A stretch of DNA of 10,302 nt from Accumulibacter sp. (GTDB taxonomy: Bacteria; Pseudomonadota; Gammaproteobacteria; Burkholderiales; Rhodocyclaceae), in NCBI GenBank assembly GCA_031276375.1, contig JAISNE010000080.1, forward strand, positions 1 to 10,302, in the 5' to 3' direction. Every line of letters begins with the position of its first letter. The stretch's first letter is position 1. The notes beneath the pieces were generated by a model. The model was given only the letters and a program-made list of their open reading frames with translations, did not search any database and was not told where the DNA came from. Of the stretch, positions 1-6,509 are shown in pieces. Made by a program: the position numbers and the translations under genes.

Positions 1-53
1 AGGAAATCCGGAACCTGCTGAAAAAAATGTGCACTATTGGACCTAGGCCATGA
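1..53 (+). CDS. rnpA: Ribonuclease P protein component, C-terminal end (partial)
   Basis: Only the last 17 codons are in the window, read in the frame starting at position 3 and ending at TGA 51-53. They encode [16 protein letters not shown], a short basic tail. RnpA proteins typically end in a helix followed by a short basic stretch, and in proteobacteria rnpA sits directly upstream of yidD. The call therefore rests mainly on gene order, since too little protein is visible for a domain match. The protein would be the small basic subunit that helps the RNase P RNA remove 5' leaders from precursor tRNAs. The stop overlaps the yidD start as ATGA (50-53), which suggests translational coupling. 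Confidence 0.7.
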   Translation, partial: EIRNLLKKMCTIGPRP

Positions 54-256
54 AATTGCTTCTGGTACTGATTCGCGGGTACAGCTATGCGATCAGCCCG
101 CTGTTGGGGCAGAATTGCCGCTTTTTTCCCAGTTGCTCCGACTACGCCGCCCAGGCGATCGAAAAGCATGGAGCATGCAAGGGAGCGTATCTCGGGCTGA
201 AACGCATCATTCGCTGCCATCCCTGGAATCCAGGCGGCTTCGATCCCGTTCCTTAA
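50..256 (+). CDS. yidD: Membrane protein insertion efficiency factor YidD (UPF0161)
   Basis: This 68-aa protein is intact and slightly short for a family of about 70-85 aa. It has the family hallmarks in order: an N-terminal hydrophobic/amphipathic helix (residues 2-18, with [14 protein letters not shown]), the cysteine motif [11 protein letters not shown] (from about residue 23), a [16 protein letters not shown] segment, and the terminal NPGGFDPVP. YidD is a small protein associated with the inner face of the inner membrane that improves YidC-dependent insertion of membrane proteins; its exact mechanism is unsettled. The ATG at 50 shares bases with the rnpA stop, and yidC follows 27 nt after the TAA. 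No good ribosome site precedes the start, consistent with coupling to rnpA translation. A longer reading frame at 37-615 in another frame is a shadow. Confidence 0.96.
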   Translation: MKLLLVLIRGYSYAISPLLGQNCRFFPSCSDYAAQAIEKHGACKGAYLGLKRIIRCHPWNPGGFDPVP

Positions 257-283
257 AACCATCATCAAGCAAGCAGGCTGTTC

Positions 284-2005
284 ATGGAAATTCGCCGCCT
301 CATCCTGTTGAGTATCTTCTTTTTCTCGCTGGTCATGCTGTGGGATGCCTGGCAACAATACAACAACCCCAGGGAAGCGGCGTCAATGGCGTCGTCTCCG
401 GCGTCTTCGGGCGTTCCCGCCGTGCCCGCGCCCACGCCGCCGATGGCCGCGCCGGTTCCGTCGGCGTCCTCCGGGGCGGTTCCGGCGGCCGCGCCGGCCA
501 CGGTGGAGGCGATGGGAGCGGCGGGCAAGGGCGAAACGATCGAAATCCGCACCGATCTATTCACCGCCCAGGTATCCACGCTCGGAGGCGACCTGATCGG
601 ACTGGAGCTGCATAACTACAAGGCGACAGAGGATAGCTCCAGGAATTTCAAGCTGTTTGACATCCAGCACAAGTACGCGGCGCAGAGCGGGCTGATCGGC
701 GAGGGCCTGCCCAACCACAAAACGGTGTTTTCGCCGCTTCCCGGCAAGCGGGAACTGTCCGGTGGCGAAGAGAGCATCCAGTTGAAGCTCGAAGCGCCCG
801 CGGTCAACGGCGTCAAGGTGAGCAAGGTTTACACATTCAAGCGCAACAGCTACCTGATCGGCCTCGTCCACGAAATCGACAATGGCGGCCAGAAGGAAAT
901 CGCCGCGCACGCCTACTACCAGTTGCAGCGCGACACGCAGGCGCCGGCGGGCGAAAGCAGCATGGTCAGCACCTTCACGGGACCCGCGGAATACACCGAG
1001 CAAGGCAAATTCCAGAAGATCGACTTCAAGGACATAGAAAAGGGCAGCGCCAAATTCGAGCAAAAAGCCGACAACGGCTGGATGGCGATGATCCAGCACT
1101 ACTTTGTATCCGCCTGGATTCCGCAGGAAAACCTGCCGCGCGAATTCTATGCGCGGAGCCTTGAAGGCGGCGCCAATCCGGTGGTCGCCGCCGGCCTGAT
1201 CGTTCCGGTGCCGGCCATCGCTCCCGGCGGCAAACTCGACTACAGCGCCTCGCTCTACGCCGGCCCGCAGATTCAGTCGATACTCAACCAATTGTCCAAG
1301 CCGGTGGCGGAAGGCGGCATCGGCGCGCAGGGGCTGTCGCTGGTCGTCGACTATGGCTGGCTGACCATCGTCGCCGCGCCCATCTTCTGGCTGCTCGAAG
1401 TCATCAACAAGGTCATCGGCAACTGGGGCTGGTCGATCGTCATCCTGACCATCCTCATCAAGGCGCTGTTCTTCCCGCTTTCCGCGGCGAGCTACAAATC
1501 GATGGCCAAGATGCGCGCCCTCGCGCCACGGCTGCAAGTGCTCAAGGAACGCTGCGGCGACGACAAGCAGAAGCTCAACATGGAGATGATGAATCTCTAC
1601 AAGATGGAAAAGGTCAATCCGCTGGGAGGCTGCCTGCCGATCCTGATCCAGATACCCGTCTTCATCGCCCTGTACTGGGCGCTGCTGGGCGCCGTGGAGA
1701 TGCGCAACGCCCCCTGGATCCTGTGGATCCAGGACCTCTCATCGCAAGACCCGTACTACGTGCTGCCCATCGTCATGATGGTCACCATGCTGGTCCAGAC
1801 CAAACTCAACCCGACGCCGCCCGACCCGATGCAGGCCAAGATCGCCATGATCATGCCATTCGCCTTCGGCATCATGTTCTTCTTTTTCCCCGCCGGCCTG
1901 GTGCTCTACTGGGTAGTCAACAACCTCCTGTCCATTGCCCAGCAGTGGCAGATCACGCGGCTGATCGAACGTGGCGGAAAGGCCGCCAACGACGCCAAGG
2001 CCTGA
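284..2005 (+). CDS. yidC: Membrane protein insertase YidC (Oxa1/Alb3 family)
   Basis: This 573-aa protein inserts and folds inner-membrane proteins, alone or with SecYEG. The N-terminal membrane anchor is at about residues 5-24. An Ala/Pro/Ser-rich linker (about 31-83) follows, then the large periplasmic P1 domain (about 84-345, starting [10 protein letters not shown]). The conserved Oxa1 core begins at DYGWLT (356-361) with an amphipathic helix, then transmembrane segments near 383-402, 446-468, 493-508 and 523-555. The hydrophilic-groove charge is K393 ([11 protein letters not shown]), at the position of the arginine in E. coli. The cytoplasmic loop carries GDDKQ and [11 protein letters not shown]. 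The protein is a little longer than E. coli YidC (548 aa), mostly because of the linker. The ribosome site is weak (AGG at 275-277). The gene lies 27 nt after yidD and its last 35 nt overlap mnmE. It appears intact. Confidence 0.98.
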   Translation: MEIRRLILLSIFFFSLVMLWDAWQQYNNPREAASMASSPASSGVPAVPAPTPPMAAPVPSASSGAVPAAAPATVEAMGAAGKGETIEIRTDLFTAQVSTLGGDLIGLELHNYKATEDSSRNFKLFDIQHKYAAQSGLIGEGLPNHKTVFSPLPGKRELSGGEESIQLKLEAPAVNGVKVSKVYTFKRNSYLIGLVHEIDNGGQKEIAAHAYYQLQRDTQAPAGESSMVSTFTGPAEYTEQGKFQKIDFKDIEKGSAKFEQKADNGWMAMIQHYFVSAWIPQENLPREFYARSLEGGANPVVAAGLIVPVPAIAPGGKLDYSASLYAGPQIQSILNQLSKPVAEGGIGAQGLSLVVDYGWLTIVAAPIFWLLEVINKVIGNWGWSIVILTILIKALFFPLSAASYKSMAKMRALAPRLQVLKERCGDDKQKLNMEMMNLYKMEKVNPLGGCLPILIQIPVFIALYWALLGAVEMRNAPWILWIQDLSSQDPYYVLPIVMMVTMLVQTKLNPTPPDPMQAKIAMIMPFAFGIMFFFFPAGLVLYWVVNNLLSIAQQWQITRLIERGGKAANDAKA

Positions 2006-3329
2006 AACGATCGCCGCCATCGCCACGGCGCCCGGCCGTGGCGGCATCGGCATCGTCCGCATCTCGGGCGGCGGCCTGGCCGCCTTCGCCGCCGCGCTGA
2101 CCGGCAAGACACCGGCGCCGCGCCGCGCCACCCTCGCCGAATTCAGGGCCGCCGACGGCAGTGGCATCGACAGCGGCCTGATGCTGCACTTCCCCGCTCC
2201 CGCCTCCTTCACCGGCGAAGACGTGCTGGAACTGCACGGACACGGAGGAAGCGTCGTCCTGCAAATGCTGCTCGCCCGCTGTCTCGATCTCGGAGCGCGC
2301 CTGGCCGAACCGGGCGAATTCACCCGGCGCGCCTTTCTCAACGGAAAAATCGACCTCGCCCAGGCCGAAGCCGTCATCGATCTGATCGACGCAGCGAGCG
2401 CGGCGGCCGCGCGCGGCGCCATGCGATCCCTACAAGGCGAGTTTTCGCAAGAAATCCGCCGGCTGCTCGCCCAGCTCGTCGAATTGCGGACGCTGGCCGA
2501 AGCGGCGCTCGACTTTCCCGACGAGGAAATCGATTTCCCGGAAGCGGCGGACACCCTGGGCCGGATCGAGCGTCTGCTGGCCGGAGTGGCCGAACTCACC
2601 GGCCGCGCGCGGCAGGGCCGTCTGTTGCGGGAAGGCCTGCGCGTCGTGCTCGCCGGACAGCCGAACGTCGGCAAATCGAGCCTGCTCAACCGCCTGGCCG
2701 GCGACGAACTGGCGATCGTCACGCCGCACGCCGGAACGACGCGCGACGTGGTGCGCGCCACGCTCCACCTCGAAGGCATCCCGTTGCGCGTCATCGACAC
2801 CGCCGGCCTGCGCGAAGCCGGCGACGAAATCGAACGGATCGGCATCGCGCGCGCCTGGCGCGAAATCGAAAAAGCCGATGTCGTGATCCTGCTGGTCGAC
2901 GCGCGGCAAGGAGTACGCGAAGCGGACCAAGCCATCCTTGCCCGACTGCCGCCGGGACCGGCCCGGATCACCGCGCACAACAAGATCGACCTGGCCGGGC
3001 AGCGGCCCGAACGGCGCGAGGACGCGGGCGGCGCGAGGATCCTGCTGTCGGCCCGCGAAGGAGACGGCATCGACCTGCTGAAACAAGAATTGCTGCGCAT
3101 CGCCGGCTGGCGCCCGACGGAATCCGTGTTCATCGCCCGCGAGCGGCACCTGCGCGCCCTCGCCGAAACACACGGACATCTGCAGGCATCGCGCGCGCAT
3201 CTGACGCGCCTGGAACTGTTCGCCGAGGAACTGCGCATGGCCCAGCGATCGTTGAGCGCAATAACCGGAGAGTTTTCCGCCGACGATCTTCTGGGAGAAA
3301 TATTCGGCCGGTTTTGCATCGGAAAGTGA
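1971..3329 (+). CDS. mnmE: tRNA uridine-5-carboxymethylaminomethyl modification GTPase MnmE (TrmE)
   Basis: This 452-aa protein matches the usual length (E. coli 454). With MnmG it installs the aminomethyl-type group at C5 of wobble U34 in certain tRNAs, using GTP hydrolysis and methylene-tetrahydrofolate. The N-terminal folate-binding domain opens with [22 protein letters not shown]. The central helical domain carries the inserted G domain: G1 GQPNVGKSS (229-237, K235), G2 GTTRD (255-259), G3 DTAG (276-279) and G4 NKID (337-340). The protein ends in CIGK (449-452), the family C-terminal cysteine motif. The start is GTG at 1971: an in-frame TGA lies just upstream (1962-1964) and the conserved N terminus begins only about 12 residues in. 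It therefore starts 35 nt inside yidC, implying coupling. No damage is seen. Confidence 0.97.
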   Translation: MAERPPTTPRPETIAAIATAPGRGGIGIVRISGGGLAAFAAALTGKTPAPRRATLAEFRAADGSGIDSGLMLHFPAPASFTGEDVLELHGHGGSVVLQMLLARCLDLGARLAEPGEFTRRAFLNGKIDLAQAEAVIDLIDAASAAAARGAMRSLQGEFSQEIRRLLAQLVELRTLAEAALDFPDEEIDFPEAADTLGRIERLLAGVAELTGRARQGRLLREGLRVVLAGQPNVGKSSLLNRLAGDELAIVTPHAGTTRDVVRATLHLEGIPLRVIDTAGLREAGDEIERIGIARAWREIEKADVVILLVDARQGVREADQAILARLPPGPARITAHNKIDLAGQRPERREDAGGARILLSAREGDGIDLLKQELLRIAGWRPTESVFIARERHLRALAETHGHLQASRAHLTRLELFAEELRMAQRSLSAITGEFSADDLLGEIFGRFCIGK

Positions 3330-3350
3330 CGCGGCAGTCTGGCCGTCCGG

Positions 3351-3398
3351 AAAAAAAGTCCCACGCAGCGGGCGAGACGCCCGCGCTCCCCCGTTTTT
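3351..3398. terminator. Possible weak bidirectional terminator around the left REP palindrome
   Basis: The 7-bp GC stem at 3368-3384 is followed on the plus strand by TTTTT at 3394-3398, after a 9-nt gap. On the minus strand it is followed by a run of seven T (A7 at 3351-3357), after a 10-nt gap. Neither T run abuts the stem as in a classical intrinsic terminator, so efficiency is doubtful. Its place just after the mnmE stop fits the end of the rnpA-mnmE transcription unit. Confidence 0.25.
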
Positions 3399-3435
3399 CG
3401 CGCAACGCGCCAATGAGCGCGGGCGTCCCGCCGGC
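3368..3435. repeat. Inverted pair of REP-like GC-rich palindromes
   Basis: The left copy (3368-3390) contains GCGGGCG-AGA-CGCCCGC, a perfect 7-bp stem with a 3-nt loop (3368-3384). The right copy (3413-3435) is the same element inverted. The two share a perfect 13-nt inverted core, GACGCCCGCGCTC at 3376-3388 and its reverse complement at 3415-3427, separated by 26 nt. The pair could thus fold as two small hairpins or one large one. This layout is that of bacterial interspersed (REP/BIME-type) elements, and the encoded pseudo-peptides AGETPALP and AGVPPA are familiar from such repeats in high-GC proteobacteria. Possible roles are mRNA 3'-end stabilisation, transcription attenuation, or a target for insertions. 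Only two copies are visible here, so the genome-wide family is inferred. Confidence 0.72.
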
Positions 3436-3531
3436 AAAGCGCCCGCCGCCTCTTCCACCACCGCGCAAAATCTGGCCGCATGACCGCTCATCGCGCCCGT
3501 CGGCTGAATTTTGACGCCATCGAGCGCGCCT

Positions 3532-3560
3532 TTGTCCCCCGCCGGATTCGGTGATACAGT
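3532..3560 (+). promoter_or_regulatory. Candidate extended -10 promoter for the helicase-methylase operon
   Basis: TTGTCC (3532-3537, 4/6 to the -35 consensus) lies 17 nt upstream of TACAGT (3555-3560, 4/6 to the -10). The -10 is preceded by TG at 3552-3553, which gives an extended -10 (TGATACAGT). Transcription would begin near 3567, leaving a leader of only about 9 nt before the ATG at 3576. No Shine-Dalgarno sequence is visible, so translation would be nearly leaderless. Matches of this strength occur by chance, so the call is tentative. Confidence 0.35.
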
Positions 3561-3575
3561 CACGGCCATCACCCC

Positions 3576-6509
3576 ATGTCCCTATCCCAGCCTCCCGCCC
3601 CCGGTTCCCGCGCCCTGATCCGCAACGAGGAATGGCTCGTCCAGCACGCCGATCAATGCGCCCAGGGAGGTTGGCGGCTGTCCTGCGTCGGCGTTTCGGA
3701 GACCGTGCGCAACCGCCGCGCCCTGTTCCTGACGGCGCTCGACGAAGTCACCCTGATCGACCCGGCGCAAACCGAGCTCGTGTTCGACGACTCCGCCGGC
3801 TTCGTCGCCGCGCGGCTGACCATCGAAGCGCGCCTGCGCCAGTCCGCCGTGCAGGGCGAAGCCCTGGTGCTCGGGCCGCAGGCCGTGATGGACGCCCTGC
3901 CGTTCCAGTTCGACCCGGCCCGGCGCGTGCTGCGGCAACTTCGCCCGCGCCTGCTCATCGCCGACACCGTCGGTCTCGGCAAGACCCTGGAAGCCGGCGT
4001 CCTCACGGCGGAGCTGATCCGCCGCGGCCGCGCCCGGCGCATCCTCGTGGTCACCACCAAGAGCATGATGCGCCAGTTCCAGCAAGAGTTCTGGAACCGC
4101 TTCACCATCGCGCTCACCCGCCTGGATTCGGCCGGCATCCAGCGCATCCGCCGCCACATCCCGGCCAACCACAACCCCTTCAGCCATTACGACCGCAGCA
4201 TCATTTCGGTCGACACGCTCAAGCGCGACAGCGAATACCGCCACTACCTCGAAAGCGCCTGGTGGGATCTGATCGTCATCGACGAAGCCCACAACGTCTC
4301 CTACAAGGGCAACCGCACCCAGAGCAACCGGCTGGCCGACCTCCTGGCCCGGCGTTCCGACGCCCTCATCCTGCTCACCGCCACGCCGCACAACGGCAGG
4401 AAGGAAAGCTTCGCCAGCCTGGTGCGCATGCTCGACCCCACCGTGCTGCCGCCGGGGGCCGACTACACGCGCGACGACGTGGCCCACCTGTTCATCCGCC
4501 GCTTCAAGAGCGACGTGCGCGAGCAGATGAAGCAGGACTTCCCCGAGCGCCAGGTGTTCAAGCTCGCCGCCCAGGCCAGCGCCGCCGAGAACCTCGCCTT
4601 CGACGCCCTGGCCGAACTCGCGCTGGAAAGCGACGGCACCGCGCGCGACGGCGCCATGCTGTTTCGCACCGTGCTGGAAAAAGCGCTGTTCTCCTCGCCG
4701 GCCGCCTGCCTGCAAACGCTCGACGAGCGCATCCGCCGCCTGCAAAGCCGCGCCGCCGGTCACGCCGACCTGGCCCCGCTGCGCAACTTGCGAACCCTGG
4801 TGGAGCAAATCGAGCCTGGGCAATTCAGCAAGCTGCGGCACCTGATCGCCCAACTCGAAAGCGACCCGCGCTGGCGCTGGGACGGCCGCGCCGCCGATGA
4901 CCGCCTGGTGCTGTTCACCGAGCGCATCGAGACGCTGAAATTCCTGCAACGGCAACTGCCCGCCGCGCTGGGCCTGGAGGAGGGCGCGGTGGCCATCCTG
5001 CACGGCCAGTTGCCCGACCAGGACACCCAGCAGACCGTCGAGGATTTCGGCCGCCGCCATTCACCGCTGCGCCTGCTGATCGCCTCCGACGTGGCCGCCG
5101 AGGGACTGAACCTGCACTACCAGTCGCACCGGCTGATCCACTTCGACATCCCCTGGTCGCTGATGGTGTTCCAGCAGCGCAACGGCCGCGTGGATCGTTA
5201 CGGCCAGACGCGCCCGCCGCAAATCGGCTACCTCTACACCCAGCCGCGCCACGCGCGCGTTCGCGGCGACTTGCGCTATCTGGAGATCCTGATCGAAAAG
5301 GACGAACAGGCCGCGCGCAACATCGGCGATCCCTCGGCCTTCATGGGCTTGTACGACGAAAACGCCGAAATCCTGGAAGTAGCCAGGGCCATCGAAAGCG
5401 GCCAGACCGCCCAGGCTTTTGCCGAACGCCTGGCGGACGACGGCGTCGACCCCTTCGAACTGCTCTGGGGCGAGGCCGCCGCCGTTCAGGGAGAACATCC
5501 GCCAGCCGCCGCCCCGGTTCCCGCCGCCACGGCTCCCGACGCCACGCTGCCCAGCCTGTTCTCCAGCCACTACGACTACGCCCGCGACGGCCTGCGCTGG
5601 CTCTGCCGCCATCAGCCCGACCAGCAGTCCACCGTGCGCGCCGATGACCGTGCCCTGACCCTCGCCTTCCAGCCGGGACGCGATCTGGCGTGGATTCTCG
5701 AACGCGAGCTTGCTCCGGAGATGTGGCCCACGGACAACACCTTCGTCCTGTGCGCCGACAAGAGCGCCGTCGAAGAAGCCATCGCCAGTTCGCGCGACGA
5801 AGCCGGCTGGCCGCGATTGCACTACCTCTGGCCGCTGCACCCCATCGCGCAATGGCTGGACTACAAGCTGATGGCCGCGTTCGGCCGCCAGCGCGCGCCG
5901 CTGCTGCGCGTACCGCGAGGCTTGCCGCCGGGCGAAGGCATCATCCTCGTCCTGGCCCAGGTGCCCAATCGGCGCGGCCAGGCCATGCTGGCCGAATGGC
6001 TGGGCGTGCAACTCGACGCCCAGGGTAAGGTGCGGGCGGTGCTGTCGCTGCCCGAGACCCTGCGCCGCGCCGGGCTGGACGGCGGCGAGGACGCGGCCCT
6101 GGTCAACGACGGCCGCGCCCCCGACGCCGGCCCCTGGCGGCAGGCCCTGCCCGCCGTCATCCGCGCCGCCGAAGCCCACCTGCGCCCGATCAAGCAAAAC
6201 TTCGACGCCGACTGCCGCCGGCGTCTGCAACACGAACTGGACAAGCTGGAAACCCTGCGCGAAAAACACCAGGCGCGCCTGGAGCGGGAATTCGGCCAGG
6301 GCGGCATCGAGCAAGTGCGCGCCGCGCGGCGCCGGCAGGAAGAAAGCGCCACCGCCGACCTGTTCGGCCAATACCGGCAATGGATACGCGAAACGCTGGA
6401 ACTCGACGACCGCGCCCAGTTCACCGTCGTGGCGGGCCTGGCGGCGCCACTGGAAACGGCGTCATTGGAATCGGCGCCACTGGAAACGGCGCGAGGAGCG
6501 GCCCCATGA
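3576..6509 (+). CDS. SNF2/DEAH-family helicase of a putative phage-defence locus
   Basis: This 977-aa superfamily-2 DNA helicase/translocase appears intact. After a small beta-rich N-terminal region (about 8-65, PGSRALIRNEEWLV), domain 1 carries motif I DTVGLGKT (130-137, K136), motif II DEAH (236-239) and motif III TATPH (268-272). Domain 2 begins near 444 (LVLFTE) with ASDVAAEGLNL (from 503) and motif VI QQRNGRVDRYGQ (533-544). An Ala/Pro-rich linker (about 640-665) leads to an accessory region with HPIAQWLDYKLMAAFGRQRAP, then a charged coiled-coil-like stretch (about 875-930). The C terminus ends in pentapeptide repeats (957-971). The catalytic motifs suggest active ATP hydrolysis. It overlaps the downstream methylase gene by 4 nt, so both probably act in one complex on foreign DNA. 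Large SNF2 helicases beside giant methylases occur in class 1 DISARM (DrmD) and in BREX types 3/5 (BrxHII). Its N-terminal sequence does not look to me like typical DrmD, so no symbol is given. The helicase call is firm; the defence role is inferred. Confidence 0.9.
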   Translation: MSLSQPPAPGSRALIRNEEWLVQHADQCAQGGWRLSCVGVSETVRNRRALFLTALDEVTLIDPAQTELVFDDSAGFVAARLTIEARLRQSAVQGEALVLGPQAVMDALPFQFDPARRVLRQLRPRLLIADTVGLGKTLEAGVLTAELIRRGRARRILVVTTKSMMRQFQQEFWNRFTIALTRLDSAGIQRIRRHIPANHNPFSHYDRSIISVDTLKRDSEYRHYLESAWWDLIVIDEAHNVSYKGNRTQSNRLADLLARRSDALILLTATPHNGRKESFASLVRMLDPTVLPPGADYTRDDVAHLFIRRFKSDVREQMKQDFPERQVFKLAAQASAAENLAFDALAELALESDGTARDGAMLFRTVLEKALFSSPAACLQTLDERIRRLQSRAAGHADLAPLRNLRTLVEQIEPGQFSKLRHLIAQLESDPRWRWDGRAADDRLVLFTERIETLKFLQRQLPAALGLEEGAVAILHGQLPDQDTQQTVEDFGRRHSPLRLLIASDVAAEGLNLHYQSHRLIHFDIPWSLMVFQQRNGRVDRYGQTRPPQIGYLYTQPRHARVRGDLRYLEILIEKDEQAARNIGDPSAFMGLYDENAEILEVARAIESGQTAQAFAERLADDGVDPFELLWGEAAAVQGEHPPAAAPVPAATAPDATLPSLFSSHYDYARDGLRWLCRHQPDQQSTVRADDRALTLAFQPGRDLAWILERELAPEMWPTDNTFVLCADKSAVEEAIASSRDEAGWPRLHYLWPLHPIAQWLDYKLMAAFGRQRAPLLRVPRGLPPGEGIILVLAQVPNRRGQAMLAEWLGVQLDAQGKVRAVLSLPETLRRAGLDGGEDAALVNDGRAPDAGPWRQALPAVIRAAEAHLRPIKQNFDADCRRRLQHELDKLETLREKHQARLEREFGQGGIEQVRAARRRQEESATADLFGQYRQWIRETLELDDRAQFTVVAGLAAPLETASLESAPLETARGAAP
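6444..6488 (+). repeat. Three 15-bp tandem repeats at the 3' end of the helicase gene
   Basis: Three in-frame 15-nt units (6444-6458, 6459-6473, 6474-6488) encode APLET, ASLES and APLET. Units 1 and 3 are identical, and the identity extends to a 20-nt match (6442-6461 and 6472-6491); unit 2 has diverged. Because the unit is a multiple of three, gain or loss of copies would change tail length without shifting frame. The repeat ends just before the ribosome site of the next gene. Confidence 0.9.
6493..6498 (+). promoter_or_regulatory. Shine-Dalgarno site for the methylase gene
   Basis: GAGGAG lies 7 nt upstream of the ATG at 6506, inside the last codons of the helicase gene. It fixes the methylase start. 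Together with the ATGA overlap (6506-6509) it predicts translational coupling with the helicase gene while allowing independent initiation. It is the strongest ribosome site I identified in the window. Confidence 0.85.

Larger units (their letters stand above)
3330..3575. other. Intergenic gap between mnmE and the helicase gene
   Basis: This 246-nt stretch separates the housekeeping operon from the putative defence genes. It contains an inverted pair of REP-like palindromes in its left half and a candidate promoter at its right end, both listed separately. The reading frames crossing it are low-complexity translations of the repeats (AGETPALP-like and AGVPPA-like peptides), which are typical artefacts of REP elements. 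I see no convincing small gene or tRNA here. Confidence 0.8.

Noticed and set aside
37..615. A 192-aa plus-strand frame overlapping yidD and the start of yidC
   Set aside because: Both overlapped genes are clearly coding in other frames, and the product has no family resemblance.
3368..3435. CRISPR-like repeats
   Set aside because: There are only two copies, in inverted orientation, each internally palindromic, without regular spacers or cas genes. A REP-like pair explains them.
1739..3481. A 580-aa open frame on the minus strand over yidC and mnmE
   Set aside because: Its product is Arg/Ser/Ala-rich and low-complexity, and it is fully antisense to two certain genes. It is a composition artefact.
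3511..3560. TTGACG at 3511-3516 as the -35 for the helicase promoter
   Set aside because: It matches the consensus well, but it is 38 nt from TACAGT, and I saw no acceptable -10 at 16-18 nt downstream.
3551..4900. A 449-aa plus-strand frame starting at GTG 3551
   Set aside because: It is Arg/Pro-rich and runs out of frame over the helicase motifs I-III, which are encoded in the 3576 frame.
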